Positions 25,098 to 32,358 of a stretch of DNA of 64,000 bases are shown here, piece after piece (position 1 is the stretch's first letter; every line of letters starts with the position of its first letter). This DNA comes from a virus. The position numbers were made by a program, and so were the translations under genes. The DNA lies in the IMG/VR virus record IMGVR_UViG_3300026292_000623, positions 1-64,000 of that record; one strand, 5' to 3'. Under the pieces are notes generated by a model. The model saw only the letters and a program-made list of their open reading frames with translations. It searched no databases and was not told the origin of the DNA.

Positions 25098-25264
25098 TTT
25101 TTATCATTACCCGGATAGTCTTTCCAAAATTGTGTTATAGGATTATCGGGTTCCAATTCTTCTTTATCATCTTTGTATGTTGCTATTTTAAATGCAATAA
25201 AAAATCCTATTACAGTAAGTATTATTCCAGCAACTCCCATAAGTATCCCAAAATCAGCTGGCAT
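25094..25264 (-). CDS. Small membrane protein (56 aa)
   Basis: A 56-residue protein starting MPADFGILMGVAGIILTVIG, one transmembrane helix and a charged cytoplasmic tail (YKDDKEELEPD ... FWKDYPGNDKK). Its start lies within the end of the HAD phosphatase gene (11 nt overlap) and its stop overlaps the next ATG (ATGA-type), so it is embedded in the operon. Verified codon by codon. No function is known. Confidence 0.62.
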   Translation of the reverse strand: MPADFGILMGVAGIILTVIGFFIAFKIATYKDDKEELEPDNPITQFWKDYPGNDKK

Positions 25265-26003
25265 TCATTGCCTTTAAAAGACTCCAAGTAGATTTCCAGC
25301 CATCAACTTGATAGCACTTATCGTTATTATTATTACGTTTAATTATAGCATTTTTAAGAGGTTCGTCGTTACCTCCTGGTTGCATCATATCACCAAAGAA
25401 GTATACATCCATATCATTAAAGTCTTCTAGTATTTGACTCTTGTCTGCACCTACAGGCATTATGTCTATACCTGTTGCTCCTGCTACTTGAGCACTCACA
25501 CCAGATTCTAAGAAACGTCTATTAAACTTCTTACAAATATATTCACGTTCATTATTAATTAAGTCAAAGTCTTCGTATTCTTTTCTGTCTTTAAAATATT
25601 GTTCTTGATCTTCTTTTACAGATTCAGTACCTCTACCTAATATACTAAAATTAACTAAACCAGGTCTTTCATCTATATGAAGTCCTATTCGTTTTTTAAA
25701 TGGAGATTCTTCTAACATCTCTTCTAAGAATTCTCTAATTTCAGAATTAATTTCCCAATCGTTTTCACGAAGTGGAGCTCCGCCTTGATATACACTATTT
25801 CCACTACATTGATAACAACGTTTAACTCCGTGACATATTAAATAATCTAATTGTTCTAATGTTTTTTCATAATTGCTACCTGTTACTATATAGCATTCAT
25901 GCTTCTCAATAAATTCTAAAAAGAACATTTCAAACTCTGGATCAATTTTTTCTCTACTGTCTGTTAATGTTCCGTCTACATCAAATATATATGCTCTAGG
26001 CAT
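25254..26003 (-). CDS. HAD phosphatase, phosphomannomutase-like
   Basis: A 249-residue HAD-superfamily protein. Motif I is FDVDGTLTDS, motif II is YIVTGSNY, and the C-terminus has ADKSQILEDF then VYFFGDMMQPGGND as motif IV. The cap and the order GSNYEKTLEQL resemble eukaryotic-type phosphomannomutases (PMM), which convert mannose-6-P to mannose-1-P for nucleotide sugar synthesis. That fits the sugar genes elsewhere in the window. A simple sugar-phosphate phosphatase is the alternative. ATG 26003 is preferred (GGGAG upstream) and overlaps the nuclease stop. Confidence 0.72.
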   Translation of the reverse strand: MPRAYIFDVDGTLTDSREKIDPEFEMFFLEFIEKHECYIVTGSNYEKTLEQLDYLICHGVKRCYQCSGNSVYQGGAPLRENDWEINSEIREFLEEMLEESPFKKRIGLHIDERPGLVNFSILGRGTESVKEDQEQYFKDRKEYEDFDLINNEREYICKKFNRRFLESGVSAQVAGATGIDIMPVGADKSQILEDFNDMDVYFFGDMMQPGGNDEPLKNAIIKRNNNNDKCYQVDGWKSTWSLLKAMNAS

Positions 26004-26994
26004 TTGCACTCCCATAACTTGAATTTAAATATTGTGAATGATCTTGTGCTTTCTCTGATACTCTTTGCATATCCCACTTGCCACAAAATCTCATAAAATG
26101 AATTCCTACTTGCGACTTTGGTTGCTTCTGCACTTGTTCAACAATAGCTTCATCAAGAACTTTCTTAATATTATCAGGTTGTGCATTAAGATCAATTAAC
26201 TGTAAATTACGTTGATAGTCATCAAGTACTCTGTGTTCTACATTTTCATGATCAACCCATCTTTGTAACATAAAGTTATTCCAATTAAAACCTTTTGTAT
26301 CTTTATCAGCAAAGGCTTCTTGCATACCTACTTTATTTTTAGTACCTTTTTTACGAGCACCAGGAAATGCACTAAAGATATTATCACTTGTATCTCCACG
26401 TATACACTTCTCAAATAGTAAGTATTCCGGATTGCCTAATTGTTTAGGCTCTTTAGTTTTCTTATCAATAATAGCTTTTCCGTTATCATCAAATATACCA
26501 TCTGTAGTAATTAACTGTCCCATAATACCATTGTATTGTGTTACATTTTCTTTAATAAGCTGATAGAAATCACTATCGCTACTTACTATACAATGTTTGT
26601 CATTAGGGTGATTGTGTATCCAACGTGCTATAAAGTCATCTGCTTCGCACTCTTTACTTTGTAGTACTGTACAATTTGTTTTATCTTTAAAGAAGTTCTG
26701 TAGCTCATCAAACGCCTCCCAAAACTCTTCATCTTCGGTTTTCTCTTGATCAGTTAAAGCAGATCTTGCTTCAGCTCTGTTACGTTTATAAGGTTCATAT
26801 GCATCTTTACGCCAGCTACGTCCTTCTAAACATAATACAACGTGTGTACCTTTTTGTTCACGCCATACTTTGTTAATACTATTAAAAATAATATGATATG
26901 ACATACCAATTTTAGTTTTCATATCACTTCCTCTTACAACGTGCCTTGCTCTAAAAAACATATTAGCGGCATCGACTAGAATATAACTCAACAT
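25996..26994 (-). CDS. T4 RNase H-type 5'-3' exonuclease
   Basis: A 332-residue flap-endonuclease-like nuclease from ATG 26994 (AAAAGGAACAG upstream; the 23-codon extension has no ribosome site). Metal-binding acidic motifs: LVDAANMFFRARH at the N-terminus, CLEGRSWRKDAYEPYKRNR, KECEADDFIARW and SSDSDFYQLIK, then RGDTSDNIFSAFPG as the helix-hairpin-helix region. Like T4 RNase H it would remove RNA primers and process flaps during lagging-strand synthesis. It is a key T4-like replication gene. Confidence 0.85.
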   Translation of the reverse strand: MLSYILVDAANMFFRARHVVRGSDMKTKIGMSYHIIFNSINKVWREQKGTHVVLCLEGRSWRKDAYEPYKRNRAEARSALTDQEKTEDEEFWEAFDELQNFFKDKTNCTVLQSKECEADDFIARWIHNHPNDKHCIVSSDSDFYQLIKENVTQYNGIMGQLITTDGIFDDNGKAIIDKKTKEPKQLGNPEYLLFEKCIRGDTSDNIFSAFPGARKKGTKNKVGMQEAFADKDTKGFNWNNFMLQRWVDHENVEHRVLDDYQRNLQLIDLNAQPDNIKKVLDEAIVEQVQKQPKSQVGIHFMRFCGKWDMQRVSEKAQDHSQYLNSSYGSANA

Positions 26995-27013
26995 TCTGTT
27001 CCTTTTAATTAAA

Positions 27014-27289
27014 TTAAACTTCTTCTGCGATTCCTCTGCATAGTGTAGTAAACCATGCATCAACTATTTCATTTTCATCTTTACCACTATAGCCTGCATC
27101 TTCAAGTTTGGCTACAAAGTGTTTATTCCATTCTAATTCAAAGTAGCCGTCGCCTGGATTCTTTTCGTCAAACTTAACGTCTACTACTCTTACAAATGGT
27201 TTGCCTTCGGCTGTTGCTTTTTCTTTGTCAGATAAGATTTGCTTTCTATTTTTATCTCCTGACATCAGATCTTTTAGTTTTTTAAACAT
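27014..27289 (-). CDS. Conserved phage-type hypothetical protein
   Basis: A 91-residue protein containing RVVDVKFDEKNPGDGYFELEWNKHFVAKL and a C-terminal EIVDAWFTTLCRGIAEEV. I associate this sequence with a small gene always near the nuclease and flavodoxin-type genes of T4-like cyanophages. Function is unknown. Lies 3 nt downstream of the flavodoxin stop and 19 nt before the nuclease start. Confidence 0.65.
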   Translation of the reverse strand: MFKKLKDLMSGDKNRKQILSDKEKATAEGKPFVRVVDVKFDEKNPGDGYFELEWNKHFVAKLEDAGYSGKDENEIVDAWFTTLCRGIAEEV

Positions 27290-27292
27290 TTA

Positions 27293-27724
27293 TTATCCTA
27301 TTAGTTTTGCTATTGAATCTTCTGTATATTCCCTAGCACCTTCATCATCGCCATCACACTCAAGCCTATCTGCTATTCGTGTTGCACCAAGTGCTTCCAT
27401 ACGTGCATCTATCTTTTTACCTGCACCACAGAAATTTGTATGCGAACTATCTCCTAATGCACATACTGCATATTTTGTCTTACTTAAATCAAGTTCTGCT
27501 TTTTCTAGTTCACTATAAAAGTTATCACCATTAGTAGGTACATCACCTTGTCCTGTGCTACTAGAAACAAATATAACATTTTCCATTGCTTGGAAGTCTT
27601 CCATAGAAACATCATTCATCTCAAATATTTCTACGCCTTTATCTTTTACTTTTTCGTGAACATCGTTTGCAACATCTTCTGCGGTTCCAAACATAGACGC
27701 CCATAATATATTTACTTTTACCAT
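27293..27724 (-). CDS. Flavodoxin
   Basis: A 143-residue FMN protein. The phosphate-binding loop is ASMFGTAE, the isoalloxazine loops are SSSTGQGDVPTNG and ALGDSSHTNFCGAG, all in the right order, and the length is close to that of flavodoxins (140-175). It would carry low-potential electrons. In bacteria flavodoxin reduces the [4Fe-4S] cluster of radical SAM enzymes, and many such enzymes are encoded here. It could also feed ribonucleotide reductase or ThyX. ATG 27724 overlaps the MetK stop, with GGGAG upstream. Confidence 0.88.
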   Translation of the reverse strand: MVKVNILWASMFGTAEDVANDVHEKVKDKGVEIFEMNDVSMEDFQAMENVIFVSSSTGQGDVPTNGDNFYSELEKAELDLSKTKYAVCALGDSSHTNFCGAGKKIDARMEALGATRIADRLECDGDDEGAREYTEDSIAKLIG

Positions 27725-28803
27725 CCTATTTTCTCCCACGGTACATCTTTATTACCAAAATGTCCAAATGTACAGTTCTTACTATACATATAATACTTGA
27801 ATAAATCAAATTTGTCAATGATTCCTTTTGGTGTTAAGTCGATATTTTCTTTAATGAACTTTTCAATACTTTTGTTATGTCCATTACTATCAACATATAT
27901 ACTTGTTGGTTCTTTAACACCAATAGCATAACTTAATTGAATACTACACCAATCAGCCATATTGTCAGCAACTACATTCTTTGCTAACCAACGTGCCATA
28001 TATGCCGCACTTCTGTCTACCTTCGTAGGGTCCTTTCCGCTAAAAGCGCCACCACCGTGAGGAGCAAAGCCCCCATATGTATCAACGATAATCTTTCTGC
28101 CTGTAAGACCAGAATCACCGTCAGGACCGCCGATAACAAAGTTACCGGTTGGATTAATATGCCATATAGTATTTTCATCAACTAAATCTCCTAATACTGT
28201 CATACCTGCTAATTTGCATATATTTCTTGCTTGTTCAATTTGACCATCACCGTGTTGACTACTAATAACAACTTGATCAACTCTTTTTGGTCTTCCACCT
28301 TCGTACTGAATACTTACTTGTGATTTACTGTCAGGACCTAGTACGTGTTGTCTTTGTGGTTTTAAAGTTTTAAGAATTTCGTGTGCATAAAATATAGGTG
28401 CTGGTAAGTATGCGTCATTATCATCACAAGCATATCCAAACATTATACCTTGGTCTCCTGCACCGAAGTCGTCTGTACCTAACCCAATATCTGAACTTTG
28501 TGAATGTAATTCATTGTAGACTTTTAACTTATCCCAATGAAATCCATCTTGTTCATATCCTATTTCTTTTACTTTATCTCTAATTATTTGTTCTACTTCT
28601 TCATTAGTAACATTAAAGTTTTTAACTTCACCTGCTACTGTTACAAGATTAGTAGTTACAAGAGTTTCAACTGCTACTCTTGTGGTATCATCGCCTGCTT
28701 TAAGACCCGCATCAACAAGAGCATCACTGATTTGATCTGCTACTTTGTCTGGGTGCCCATCACTAACACTTTCGCTAGTAAAGACATAATTACCTTGTTT
28801 CAT
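27718..28803 (-). CDS. metK: S-adenosylmethionine synthetase
   Basis: A 361-residue methionine adenosyltransferase making SAM from methionine and ATP. Signature GHPDKVADQISDALVDAG at residues 16-33, the hexapeptide GAGDQGIMFGYA, and the P-loop GGGAFSGKDPTKVDRSAAYMARW are all present. It is about 20 residues shorter than the E. coli enzyme (384). A phage MetK is unusual; here it sits directly between flavodoxin and sufE/iscU genes in an overlapping operon, with ATGA coupling to sufE. It would raise SAM supply for the many radical SAM enzymes and methyltransferases in this window. Confidence 0.95.
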   Translation of the reverse strand: MKQGNYVFTSESVSDGHPDKVADQISDALVDAGLKAGDDTTRVAVETLVTTNLVTVAGEVKNFNVTNEEVEQIIRDKVKEIGYEQDGFHWDKLKVYNELHSQSSDIGLGTDDFGAGDQGIMFGYACDDNDAYLPAPIFYAHEILKTLKPQRQHVLGPDSKSQVSIQYEGGRPKRVDQVVISSQHGDGQIEQARNICKLAGMTVLGDLVDENTIWHINPTGNFVIGGPDGDSGLTGRKIIVDTYGGFAPHGGGAFSGKDPTKVDRSAAYMARWLAKNVVADNMADWCSIQLSYAIGVKEPTSIYVDSNGHNKSIEKFIKENIDLTPKGIIDKFDLFKYYMYSKNCTFGHFGNKDVPWEKIGW

Positions 28804-29198
28804 AGTATTGCTATCCTTTTCCTAATTGTTTCTATTAGACTCCCTAACCCATTTCTTCGTTGTGGTGTTAGTAATTGTTGAATGTTAAGTTTCTCAAAGT
28901 CTTCTAGTTTTATTTGCTTTGCTTCTGCAACTGTTTTATCTGAAAAACAATCACATACTATACTTGTTATTCCTTTTGTTATCATAGCATCACTGTCATA
29001 GTAAACTTGTACTTTGCCTTCTACAACACCAACGTCTACCCATATCTGTGATATACAACCTCCTACTAAACGATCTTTTGTTCTTAACTCTTTTGGTAGG
29101 TTAGTTTCTTTTTTTGCTAACTCTACAAGATATGTCAGTCTTTCTGTGCCATCTTCAATTAAGTTTAAATTATCTGCCCACTCTGTTATACTTGCCAT
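28800..29198 (-). CDS. sufE: SufE-like sulfur acceptor protein
   Basis: A 132-residue SufE family protein. The sulfur-accepting cysteine is Cys48 in RLVGGCISQIW (E. coli SufE uses Cys51). It normally takes persulfide sulfur from a cysteine desulfurase (SufS or CsdA) and hands it to a scaffold. No desulfurase gene lies in this window, so a host enzyme is the probable partner. The ATG overlaps the iscU stop (TAATG) and its stop overlaps metK, so the three genes are translationally coupled. Confidence 0.92.
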   Translation of the reverse strand: MASITEWADNLNLIEDGTERLTYLVELAKKETNLPKELRTKDRLVGGCISQIWVDVGVVEGKVQVYYDSDAMITKGITSIVCDCFSDKTVAEAKQIKLEDFEKLNIQQLLTPQRRNGLGSLIETIRKRIAIL

Positions 29199-29584
29199 TA
29201 TCTATGCATTCTATTTTTGTTTTGGTAATTCTTCACTGCTGATTTAATAGCATCTTCTGCTAATACACTACAATGAATCTTAACCGGAGGTAGAGAAAGT
29301 TCATCTACAATATCCATATTTTTAATTTCTTTTGCTTCTCCTATTGTCATACCTTTAACCATTTCTGTTACAAGACTGCTACTTGCAATAGCACTCCCAC
29401 AACCATATGTTTTAAAACAAGCATCTTCTATAACTTCACCTTCTACTTTTATTTGTAACTGCATTACATCTCCACAAGCAGGTGCTCCTACAAGACCTGT
29501 TCCTACTGTAGGGTCTTCTTTATTCATTTTACCTACGTTACGTGGATTTTTGTAATGATCCATAACTTTTTTACTATAAGCCAT
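29198..29584 (-). CDS. iscU: IscU-like Fe-S cluster scaffold
   Basis: A 128-residue IscU-type scaffold. The cluster ligands are present at the classic positions: Cys37 and Asp39 in PACGDVMQ, Cys62 in TYGCGSAIASSS, and His104/Cys105 in PPVKIHCSVLAEDA (E. coli: 37, 39, 63, 105, 106). The LPPVK-type motif recognised by HscA is kept. It would assemble [2Fe-2S]/[4Fe-4S] clusters. Strong AGGAG ribosome site. Together with SufE it suggests the phage boosts Fe-S delivery during infection. Confidence 0.95.
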   Translation of the reverse strand: MAYSKKVMDHYKNPRNVGKMNKEDPTVGTGLVGAPACGDVMQLQIKVEGEVIEDACFKTYGCGSAIASSSLVTEMVKGMTIGEAKEIKNMDIVDELSLPPVKIHCSVLAEDAIKSAVKNYQNKNRMHR

Positions 29585-29595
29585 TATAGCTTCTC

Positions 29596-29676
29596 CTATA
29601 TTATATTGCTTAAACCTGTATCAGTGTATATTGCTACTATCGTAAACACTAAAAGTATCGCTATTAATAATTTCAT
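29596..29676 (-). CDS. 26-residue membrane peptide
   Basis: A short ORF, MKLLIAILLVFTIVAI followed by YTDTGLSNII, mostly one hydrophobic helix. AGGAGAAACAAT precedes the ATG, an excellent ribosome site, and the ATG overlaps the previous gene's stop region (4 nt). It lies 11 nt upstream of iscU. It may be a small membrane regulator or simply a translational coupler. Confidence 0.5.
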   Translation of the reverse strand: MKLLIAILLVFTIVAIYTDTGLSNII

Positions 29677-29993
29677 ATTGTTTCTCCTATAAAGTAATGA
29701 TTTATTAGTCCCATTGCTATCAATGTTACCAATACACCATTAAGCATAATAAGGGCCCTATCGTGCCAAAGCATACCTACCCAAAACCAACCTAAAGTAC
29801 CAAACAATCCAAACCATAAATCAACTAGTGGCATAACACCTGTCGCTCTAGCTACTGTCGCTCCAAGGATTAATATACTTGCTATCCATTTTACATACCA
29901 GGATAAATCACCTTTAGGTGTAACTTTTTTAAATACTCTTGTAGAGTTAAGTTCTTTAATTTTATCGTCTAGTTTTTTTACGTATTGATTCAT
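29673..29993 (-). CDS. Membrane protein
   Basis: A 106-residue protein with a charged N-terminal helix and three hydrophobic segments at about residues 34-52, 56-74 and 80-100 (VKWIASILILGATVARA; LWFGLFGTLGWFWVGMLW; LNGVLVTLIAMGLI). Probably an inner-membrane protein. I recall similar proteins in T4-like cyanophages. No function is assigned. The stop overlaps the 26-residue peptide's start. Confidence 0.6.
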   Translation of the reverse strand: MNQYVKKLDDKIKELNSTRVFKKVTPKGDLSWYVKWIASILILGATVARATGVMPLVDLWFGLFGTLGWFWVGMLWHDRALIMLNGVLVTLIAMGLINHYFIGETI

Positions 29994-30096
29994 TTTTTCT
30001 TTTTTTATCTTTTAATGTTTTTTCTATTGGAAATAAAATTACATTTTTATATTTGAATAATTGAATTCTCCATTTCAAATATTCTAAATAAGTCAT
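29962..30096 (-). CDS. Possible 44-residue basic peptide
   Basis: A short ORF whose ATG overlaps the QueE stop (TAATG). It encodes MTYLEYLKWRIQLFKY and then a Lys/Arg-rich tail ending RKKTRR. It overlaps the following membrane-protein gene by 32 nt in another frame. It has no clear ribosome site of its own, so expression would depend on coupling from queE. Confidence 0.38.
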   Translation of the reverse strand: MTYLEYLKWRIQLFKYKNVILFPIEKTLKDKKRKNESIRKKTRR

Positions 30097-30992
30097 TAAG
30101 TTCCAATAGCATTACCAAACAGATAAACGTGTACTCTTGCCGCAACATTGTATCCACGTTTAAATGCCTTTTCAGCAACTTTACCTGCACCTGCTGTCTG
30201 CTCTTCTTCCCTAGCACCTGTTGGCATAACCCATACTGGCCAGTCAACACCTGCTTCTTTAAACTGTTTTATTACTGATTCCATTTCATCCCACTCTCTA
30301 TCATCTGGGCCTACTACAAACTTTAATTGCCCTTTGCTAGATAGTTTTCTGTACTCTGCAACTACTTCAGGCTTAATAGCCTTATCAGGTTTCTCACCTG
30401 ATACTGTAAATAGTTTAGGACTACAACTAAAAAATATTTCAGTTTTAATTCTTTTAACCCATTCTATAAATGGTTCTCTTAACTTCTGTGTACCATTAGT
30501 TTCAAATGTCATAGAACCTGGCAAGTTATTTTGTCTTTCAAGTTCTTCATATATTCCTATTGTAGCCATTTGCCCTGTTAGCATTAATGGCTCACCACCT
30601 GTAATACATAAATGCTGTCTTTGTCCTGTTACAGGATGTAAAAACAATCCATTTGGATTACTATCATTTTTCATTATGTCTACAATTTTATTTGCTAATA
30701 CTGAAGGAGTTTCTTGGCCCATAAGACTTTTAAACTTTTTGGCCCACGTATAACTACTATCACAACCTTTTTCCCATACAGGTAAATCTTCAACTCTTTC
30801 TACACTTGAAACATCAAAATCTTCAAATGGTAATTCATAACTATCTGGGTTTGTAGGATCTAATTGTCCAAAACCATTACATTGTAGATTACATAAAAAG
30901 AATCTTATCCAGGCAGTAGGAACTCCTGTATAATGTCCTTCGCCTTGTATAGAATGAAATATTTCTGAGTAGTAATATTTTTTCTCTTCCAT
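30096..30992 (-). CDS. queE: 7-carboxy-7-deazaguanine synthase QueE
   Basis: A 298-residue radical SAM enzyme that turns 6-carboxytetrahydropterin into CDG on the preQ0 pathway. It opens with SEIFHSIQGEGHYTGVPTAWIRF, typical of QueE, then CNLQC (Cys34, 38) and GCDSSYTW (Cys77), and CITGGEPLML as the SAM motif. About 38 residues separate CNLQC from the third cysteine, far more than in bacterial QueE where the three are close. Phage QueE can also act on host cell division. A terminator lies just upstream, so it needs its own promoter (TATAAATA, 30996-31003). Confidence 0.87.
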   Translation of the reverse strand: MEEKKYYYSEIFHSIQGEGHYTGVPTAWIRFFLCNLQCNGFGQLDPTNPDSYELPFEDFDVSSVERVEDLPVWEKGCDSSYTWAKKFKSLMGQETPSVLANKIVDIMKNDSNPNGLFLHPVTGQRQHLCITGGEPLMLTGQMATIGIYEELERQNNLPGSMTFETNGTQKLREPFIEWVKRIKTEIFFSCSPKLFTVSGEKPDKAIKPEVVAEYRKLSSKGQLKFVVGPDDREWDEMESVIKQFKEAGVDWPVWVMPTGAREEEQTAGAGKVAEKAFKRGYNVAARVHVYLFGNAIGT

Positions 30993-30995
30993 ACT

Positions 30996-31003
30996 TATTT
31001 ATA
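30996..31003 (-). promoter_or_regulatory. Exact T4 late promoter core before queE
   Basis: TATAAATA on the minus strand, exact match to the T4 late consensus, three bases before ATG 30992. It lies between a strong terminator (31026-31061) and queE, the only place a queE-specific promoter could be. Transcription would begin at about the start codon, giving a leaderless message; an AAAGGA further upstream would then be excluded from the mRNA. Confidence 0.5.
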
Positions 31004-31025
31004 TCCTTTTGCTTTAAATACTAAG

Positions 31026-31061
31026 AAAAGATCCGTAATTATTAGGCACCACGGATCTTTT
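31026..31061 (-). terminator. Rho-independent terminator
   Basis: An 11-bp perfect inverted repeat AAAAGATCCGT / ACGGATCTTTT with a 14-nt loop, 13 nt after the stop of the glycine-zipper gene (31074). On the minus strand the stem ends in TTTT, then CTTAG. It ends the unit that starts at the promoter 31634-31662. Confidence 0.8.
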
Positions 31062-31073
31062 ATAAATTTTGAG

Positions 31074-31583
31074 TTACTGTCTTTGAAACGTAAGTTCAAA
31101 AACTTTACCATTTTGATCAGTAAATCTAATTGTACTGTGGCTATACACGTTTTGTTGAACTGTATTATATGTTGTATTAGTTTCACAGATTGTTTGTCTC
31201 TTATAACCAACAATATTATTGTTATTATTCTGAGCATTGTTTTTACCAATCTTAGAACCAATTACTGCACCAACACCTGTTGCAACTTTACTACCGTCTC
31301 CACTTCCAATTTTAGAACCAATTACACCACCAATAATAGCACCTAGTATTTCTGCACCATCTGTACTACCACCTGTGTTTCCATATATCGGAACATCAAC
31401 TTCTCTACAAGTTTGAGTAGATGGGTTGGGTGTTTTGATTGTTTTAACGATATAATGATCTTTAATATACGCCCTATCTGTCTTTACAGGATCAGATGTA
31501 AATCCACCTGCACTAGCAGTTGACGTATATGTTAAAATTATTGCAACTGTTAATGTTACAATACTAGTTATTACTTTTCCCAT
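31074..31583 (-). CDS. Glycine-zipper surface protein
   Basis: A 169-residue exported protein. A signal peptide (cleavage after TASA, about residue 25) is followed by a glycine-zipper stretch, LGAIIGGVIGSKIG then ATGVGAVIGSKIG (residues 80-112), like the 17-kDa rickettsial surface antigen / 2TM glycine zipper family. These insert into or span the outer membrane or envelope. The C-terminal part is beta-like. It has a consensus sigma70 promoter and its own terminator, so it is a single-gene early unit. Possible role: envelope change such as superinfection exclusion; this is inference. Confidence 0.75.
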   Translation of the reverse strand: MGKVITSIVTLTVAIILTYTSTASAGGFTSDPVKTDRAYIKDHYIVKTIKTPNPSTQTCREVDVPIYGNTGGSTDGAEILGAIIGGVIGSKIGSGDGSKVATGVGAVIGSKIGKNNAQNNNNNIVGYKRQTICETNTTYNTVQQNVYSHSTIRFTDQNGKVFELTFQRQ

Positions 31584-32358
31584 TTGTAACCTCCTTGATT
31601 AATAGGGTTTCATTTACCTTAACAACGTTCTTTATTATACTATGATTTAGGATATTTGTCAATGCTTTTACATCTTTAGGAAAACAAGATCCACTATATC
31701 CTAGTGTTCCTTGAGAGTTTGGCACTAGCATATGTGTCGATCCTATAGTAGGAAATTTTCCTAATACACTAGATAAAGTGCCATAGTTTACCTCAGGTTG
31801 TATTTTATCATATAACTCATGAAACCAAGCCACTTTTGTAGCTAACCAGGCGTTATGAGTATATTTTATTATACTTGCTGTCTCTCTATTGGTAAATTCT
31901 GTTGGAATAGCAACTGTATGAATTTCATTAAATAAGTCTGCCCACCAAACGGCATCATCATACATATTATCATGATGTCCAAATATCTGTATATGTTGGT
32001 TAGCAAAATCTTCTTTTGCACTTGCTTCACGTAAAAATTCTGGGTTGTATACTACGTTATTATCGTAGCCACTTAATAAGTCTGGTGTTACAGTACTCTT
32101 TAATAATATTCTTTCTCCGTGGTTGCATAACTTTAATACTTCTCTAATATGTTTATCGTCGCAACTTCCATCTTCTTTACTTGGTGTTGGTACACAAATA
32201 ATTATACCATCTGCTTTAATTATAGCATCAATAGGATAATTTTCTGGATATAGTTTAGGATCAACTCTAGTTACTTCTACTCCGCCTTGCTCTAAAAAGT
32301 CAGCAACTGTTCCTCCTACAAACCCACAACCAAATACTGCTATCTTATATGTCTTCAA
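31564..32358 (-). CDS. UDP-glucose/GDP-mannose dehydrogenase-like
   Basis: A 264-residue protein. N-terminal Rossmann motif is VFGCGFVGGTVADFLEQGG. Family signatures VYNPEFLREASAKEDF and GTLGYSGSCFPKDVKAL (catalytic Cys) are present. Full-length UDP-glucose 6-dehydrogenases have about 400-450 residues with a third, UDP-binding domain; here only the NAD-binding and central helical domains remain. It may be a minimal sugar dehydrogenase or an altered-function relative. It is next to other sugar genes. The glycine-zipper promoter lies in its last codons. Confidence 0.82.
   Translation of the reverse strand: MKTYKIAVFGCGFVGGTVADFLEQGGVEVTRVDPKLYPENYPIDAIIKADGIIICVPTPSKEDGSCDDKHIREVLKLCNHGERILLKSTVTPDLLSGYDNNVVYNPEFLREASAKEDFANQHIQIFGHHDNMYDDAVWWADLFNEIHTVAIPTEFTNRETASIIKYTHNAWLATKVAWFHELYDKIQPEVNYGTLSSVLGKFPTIGSTHMLVPNSQGTLGYSGSCFPKDVKALTNILNHSIIKNVVKVNETLLIKEVTNGKSNN
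31634..31662 (-). promoter_or_regulatory. Consensus sigma70 promoter
   Basis: Perfect TTGACA (31662-31657), a 17-bp spacer and perfect TATAAT (31639-31634) on the minus strand, inside the 3' end of the UDP-sugar dehydrogenase gene. It drives the glycine-zipper gene starting at 31583. Confidence 0.9.

Noticed and set aside
30148-30753. 201-codon plus-strand frame
   Set aside because: Antisense of QueE, which carries intact motifs; no start signals.
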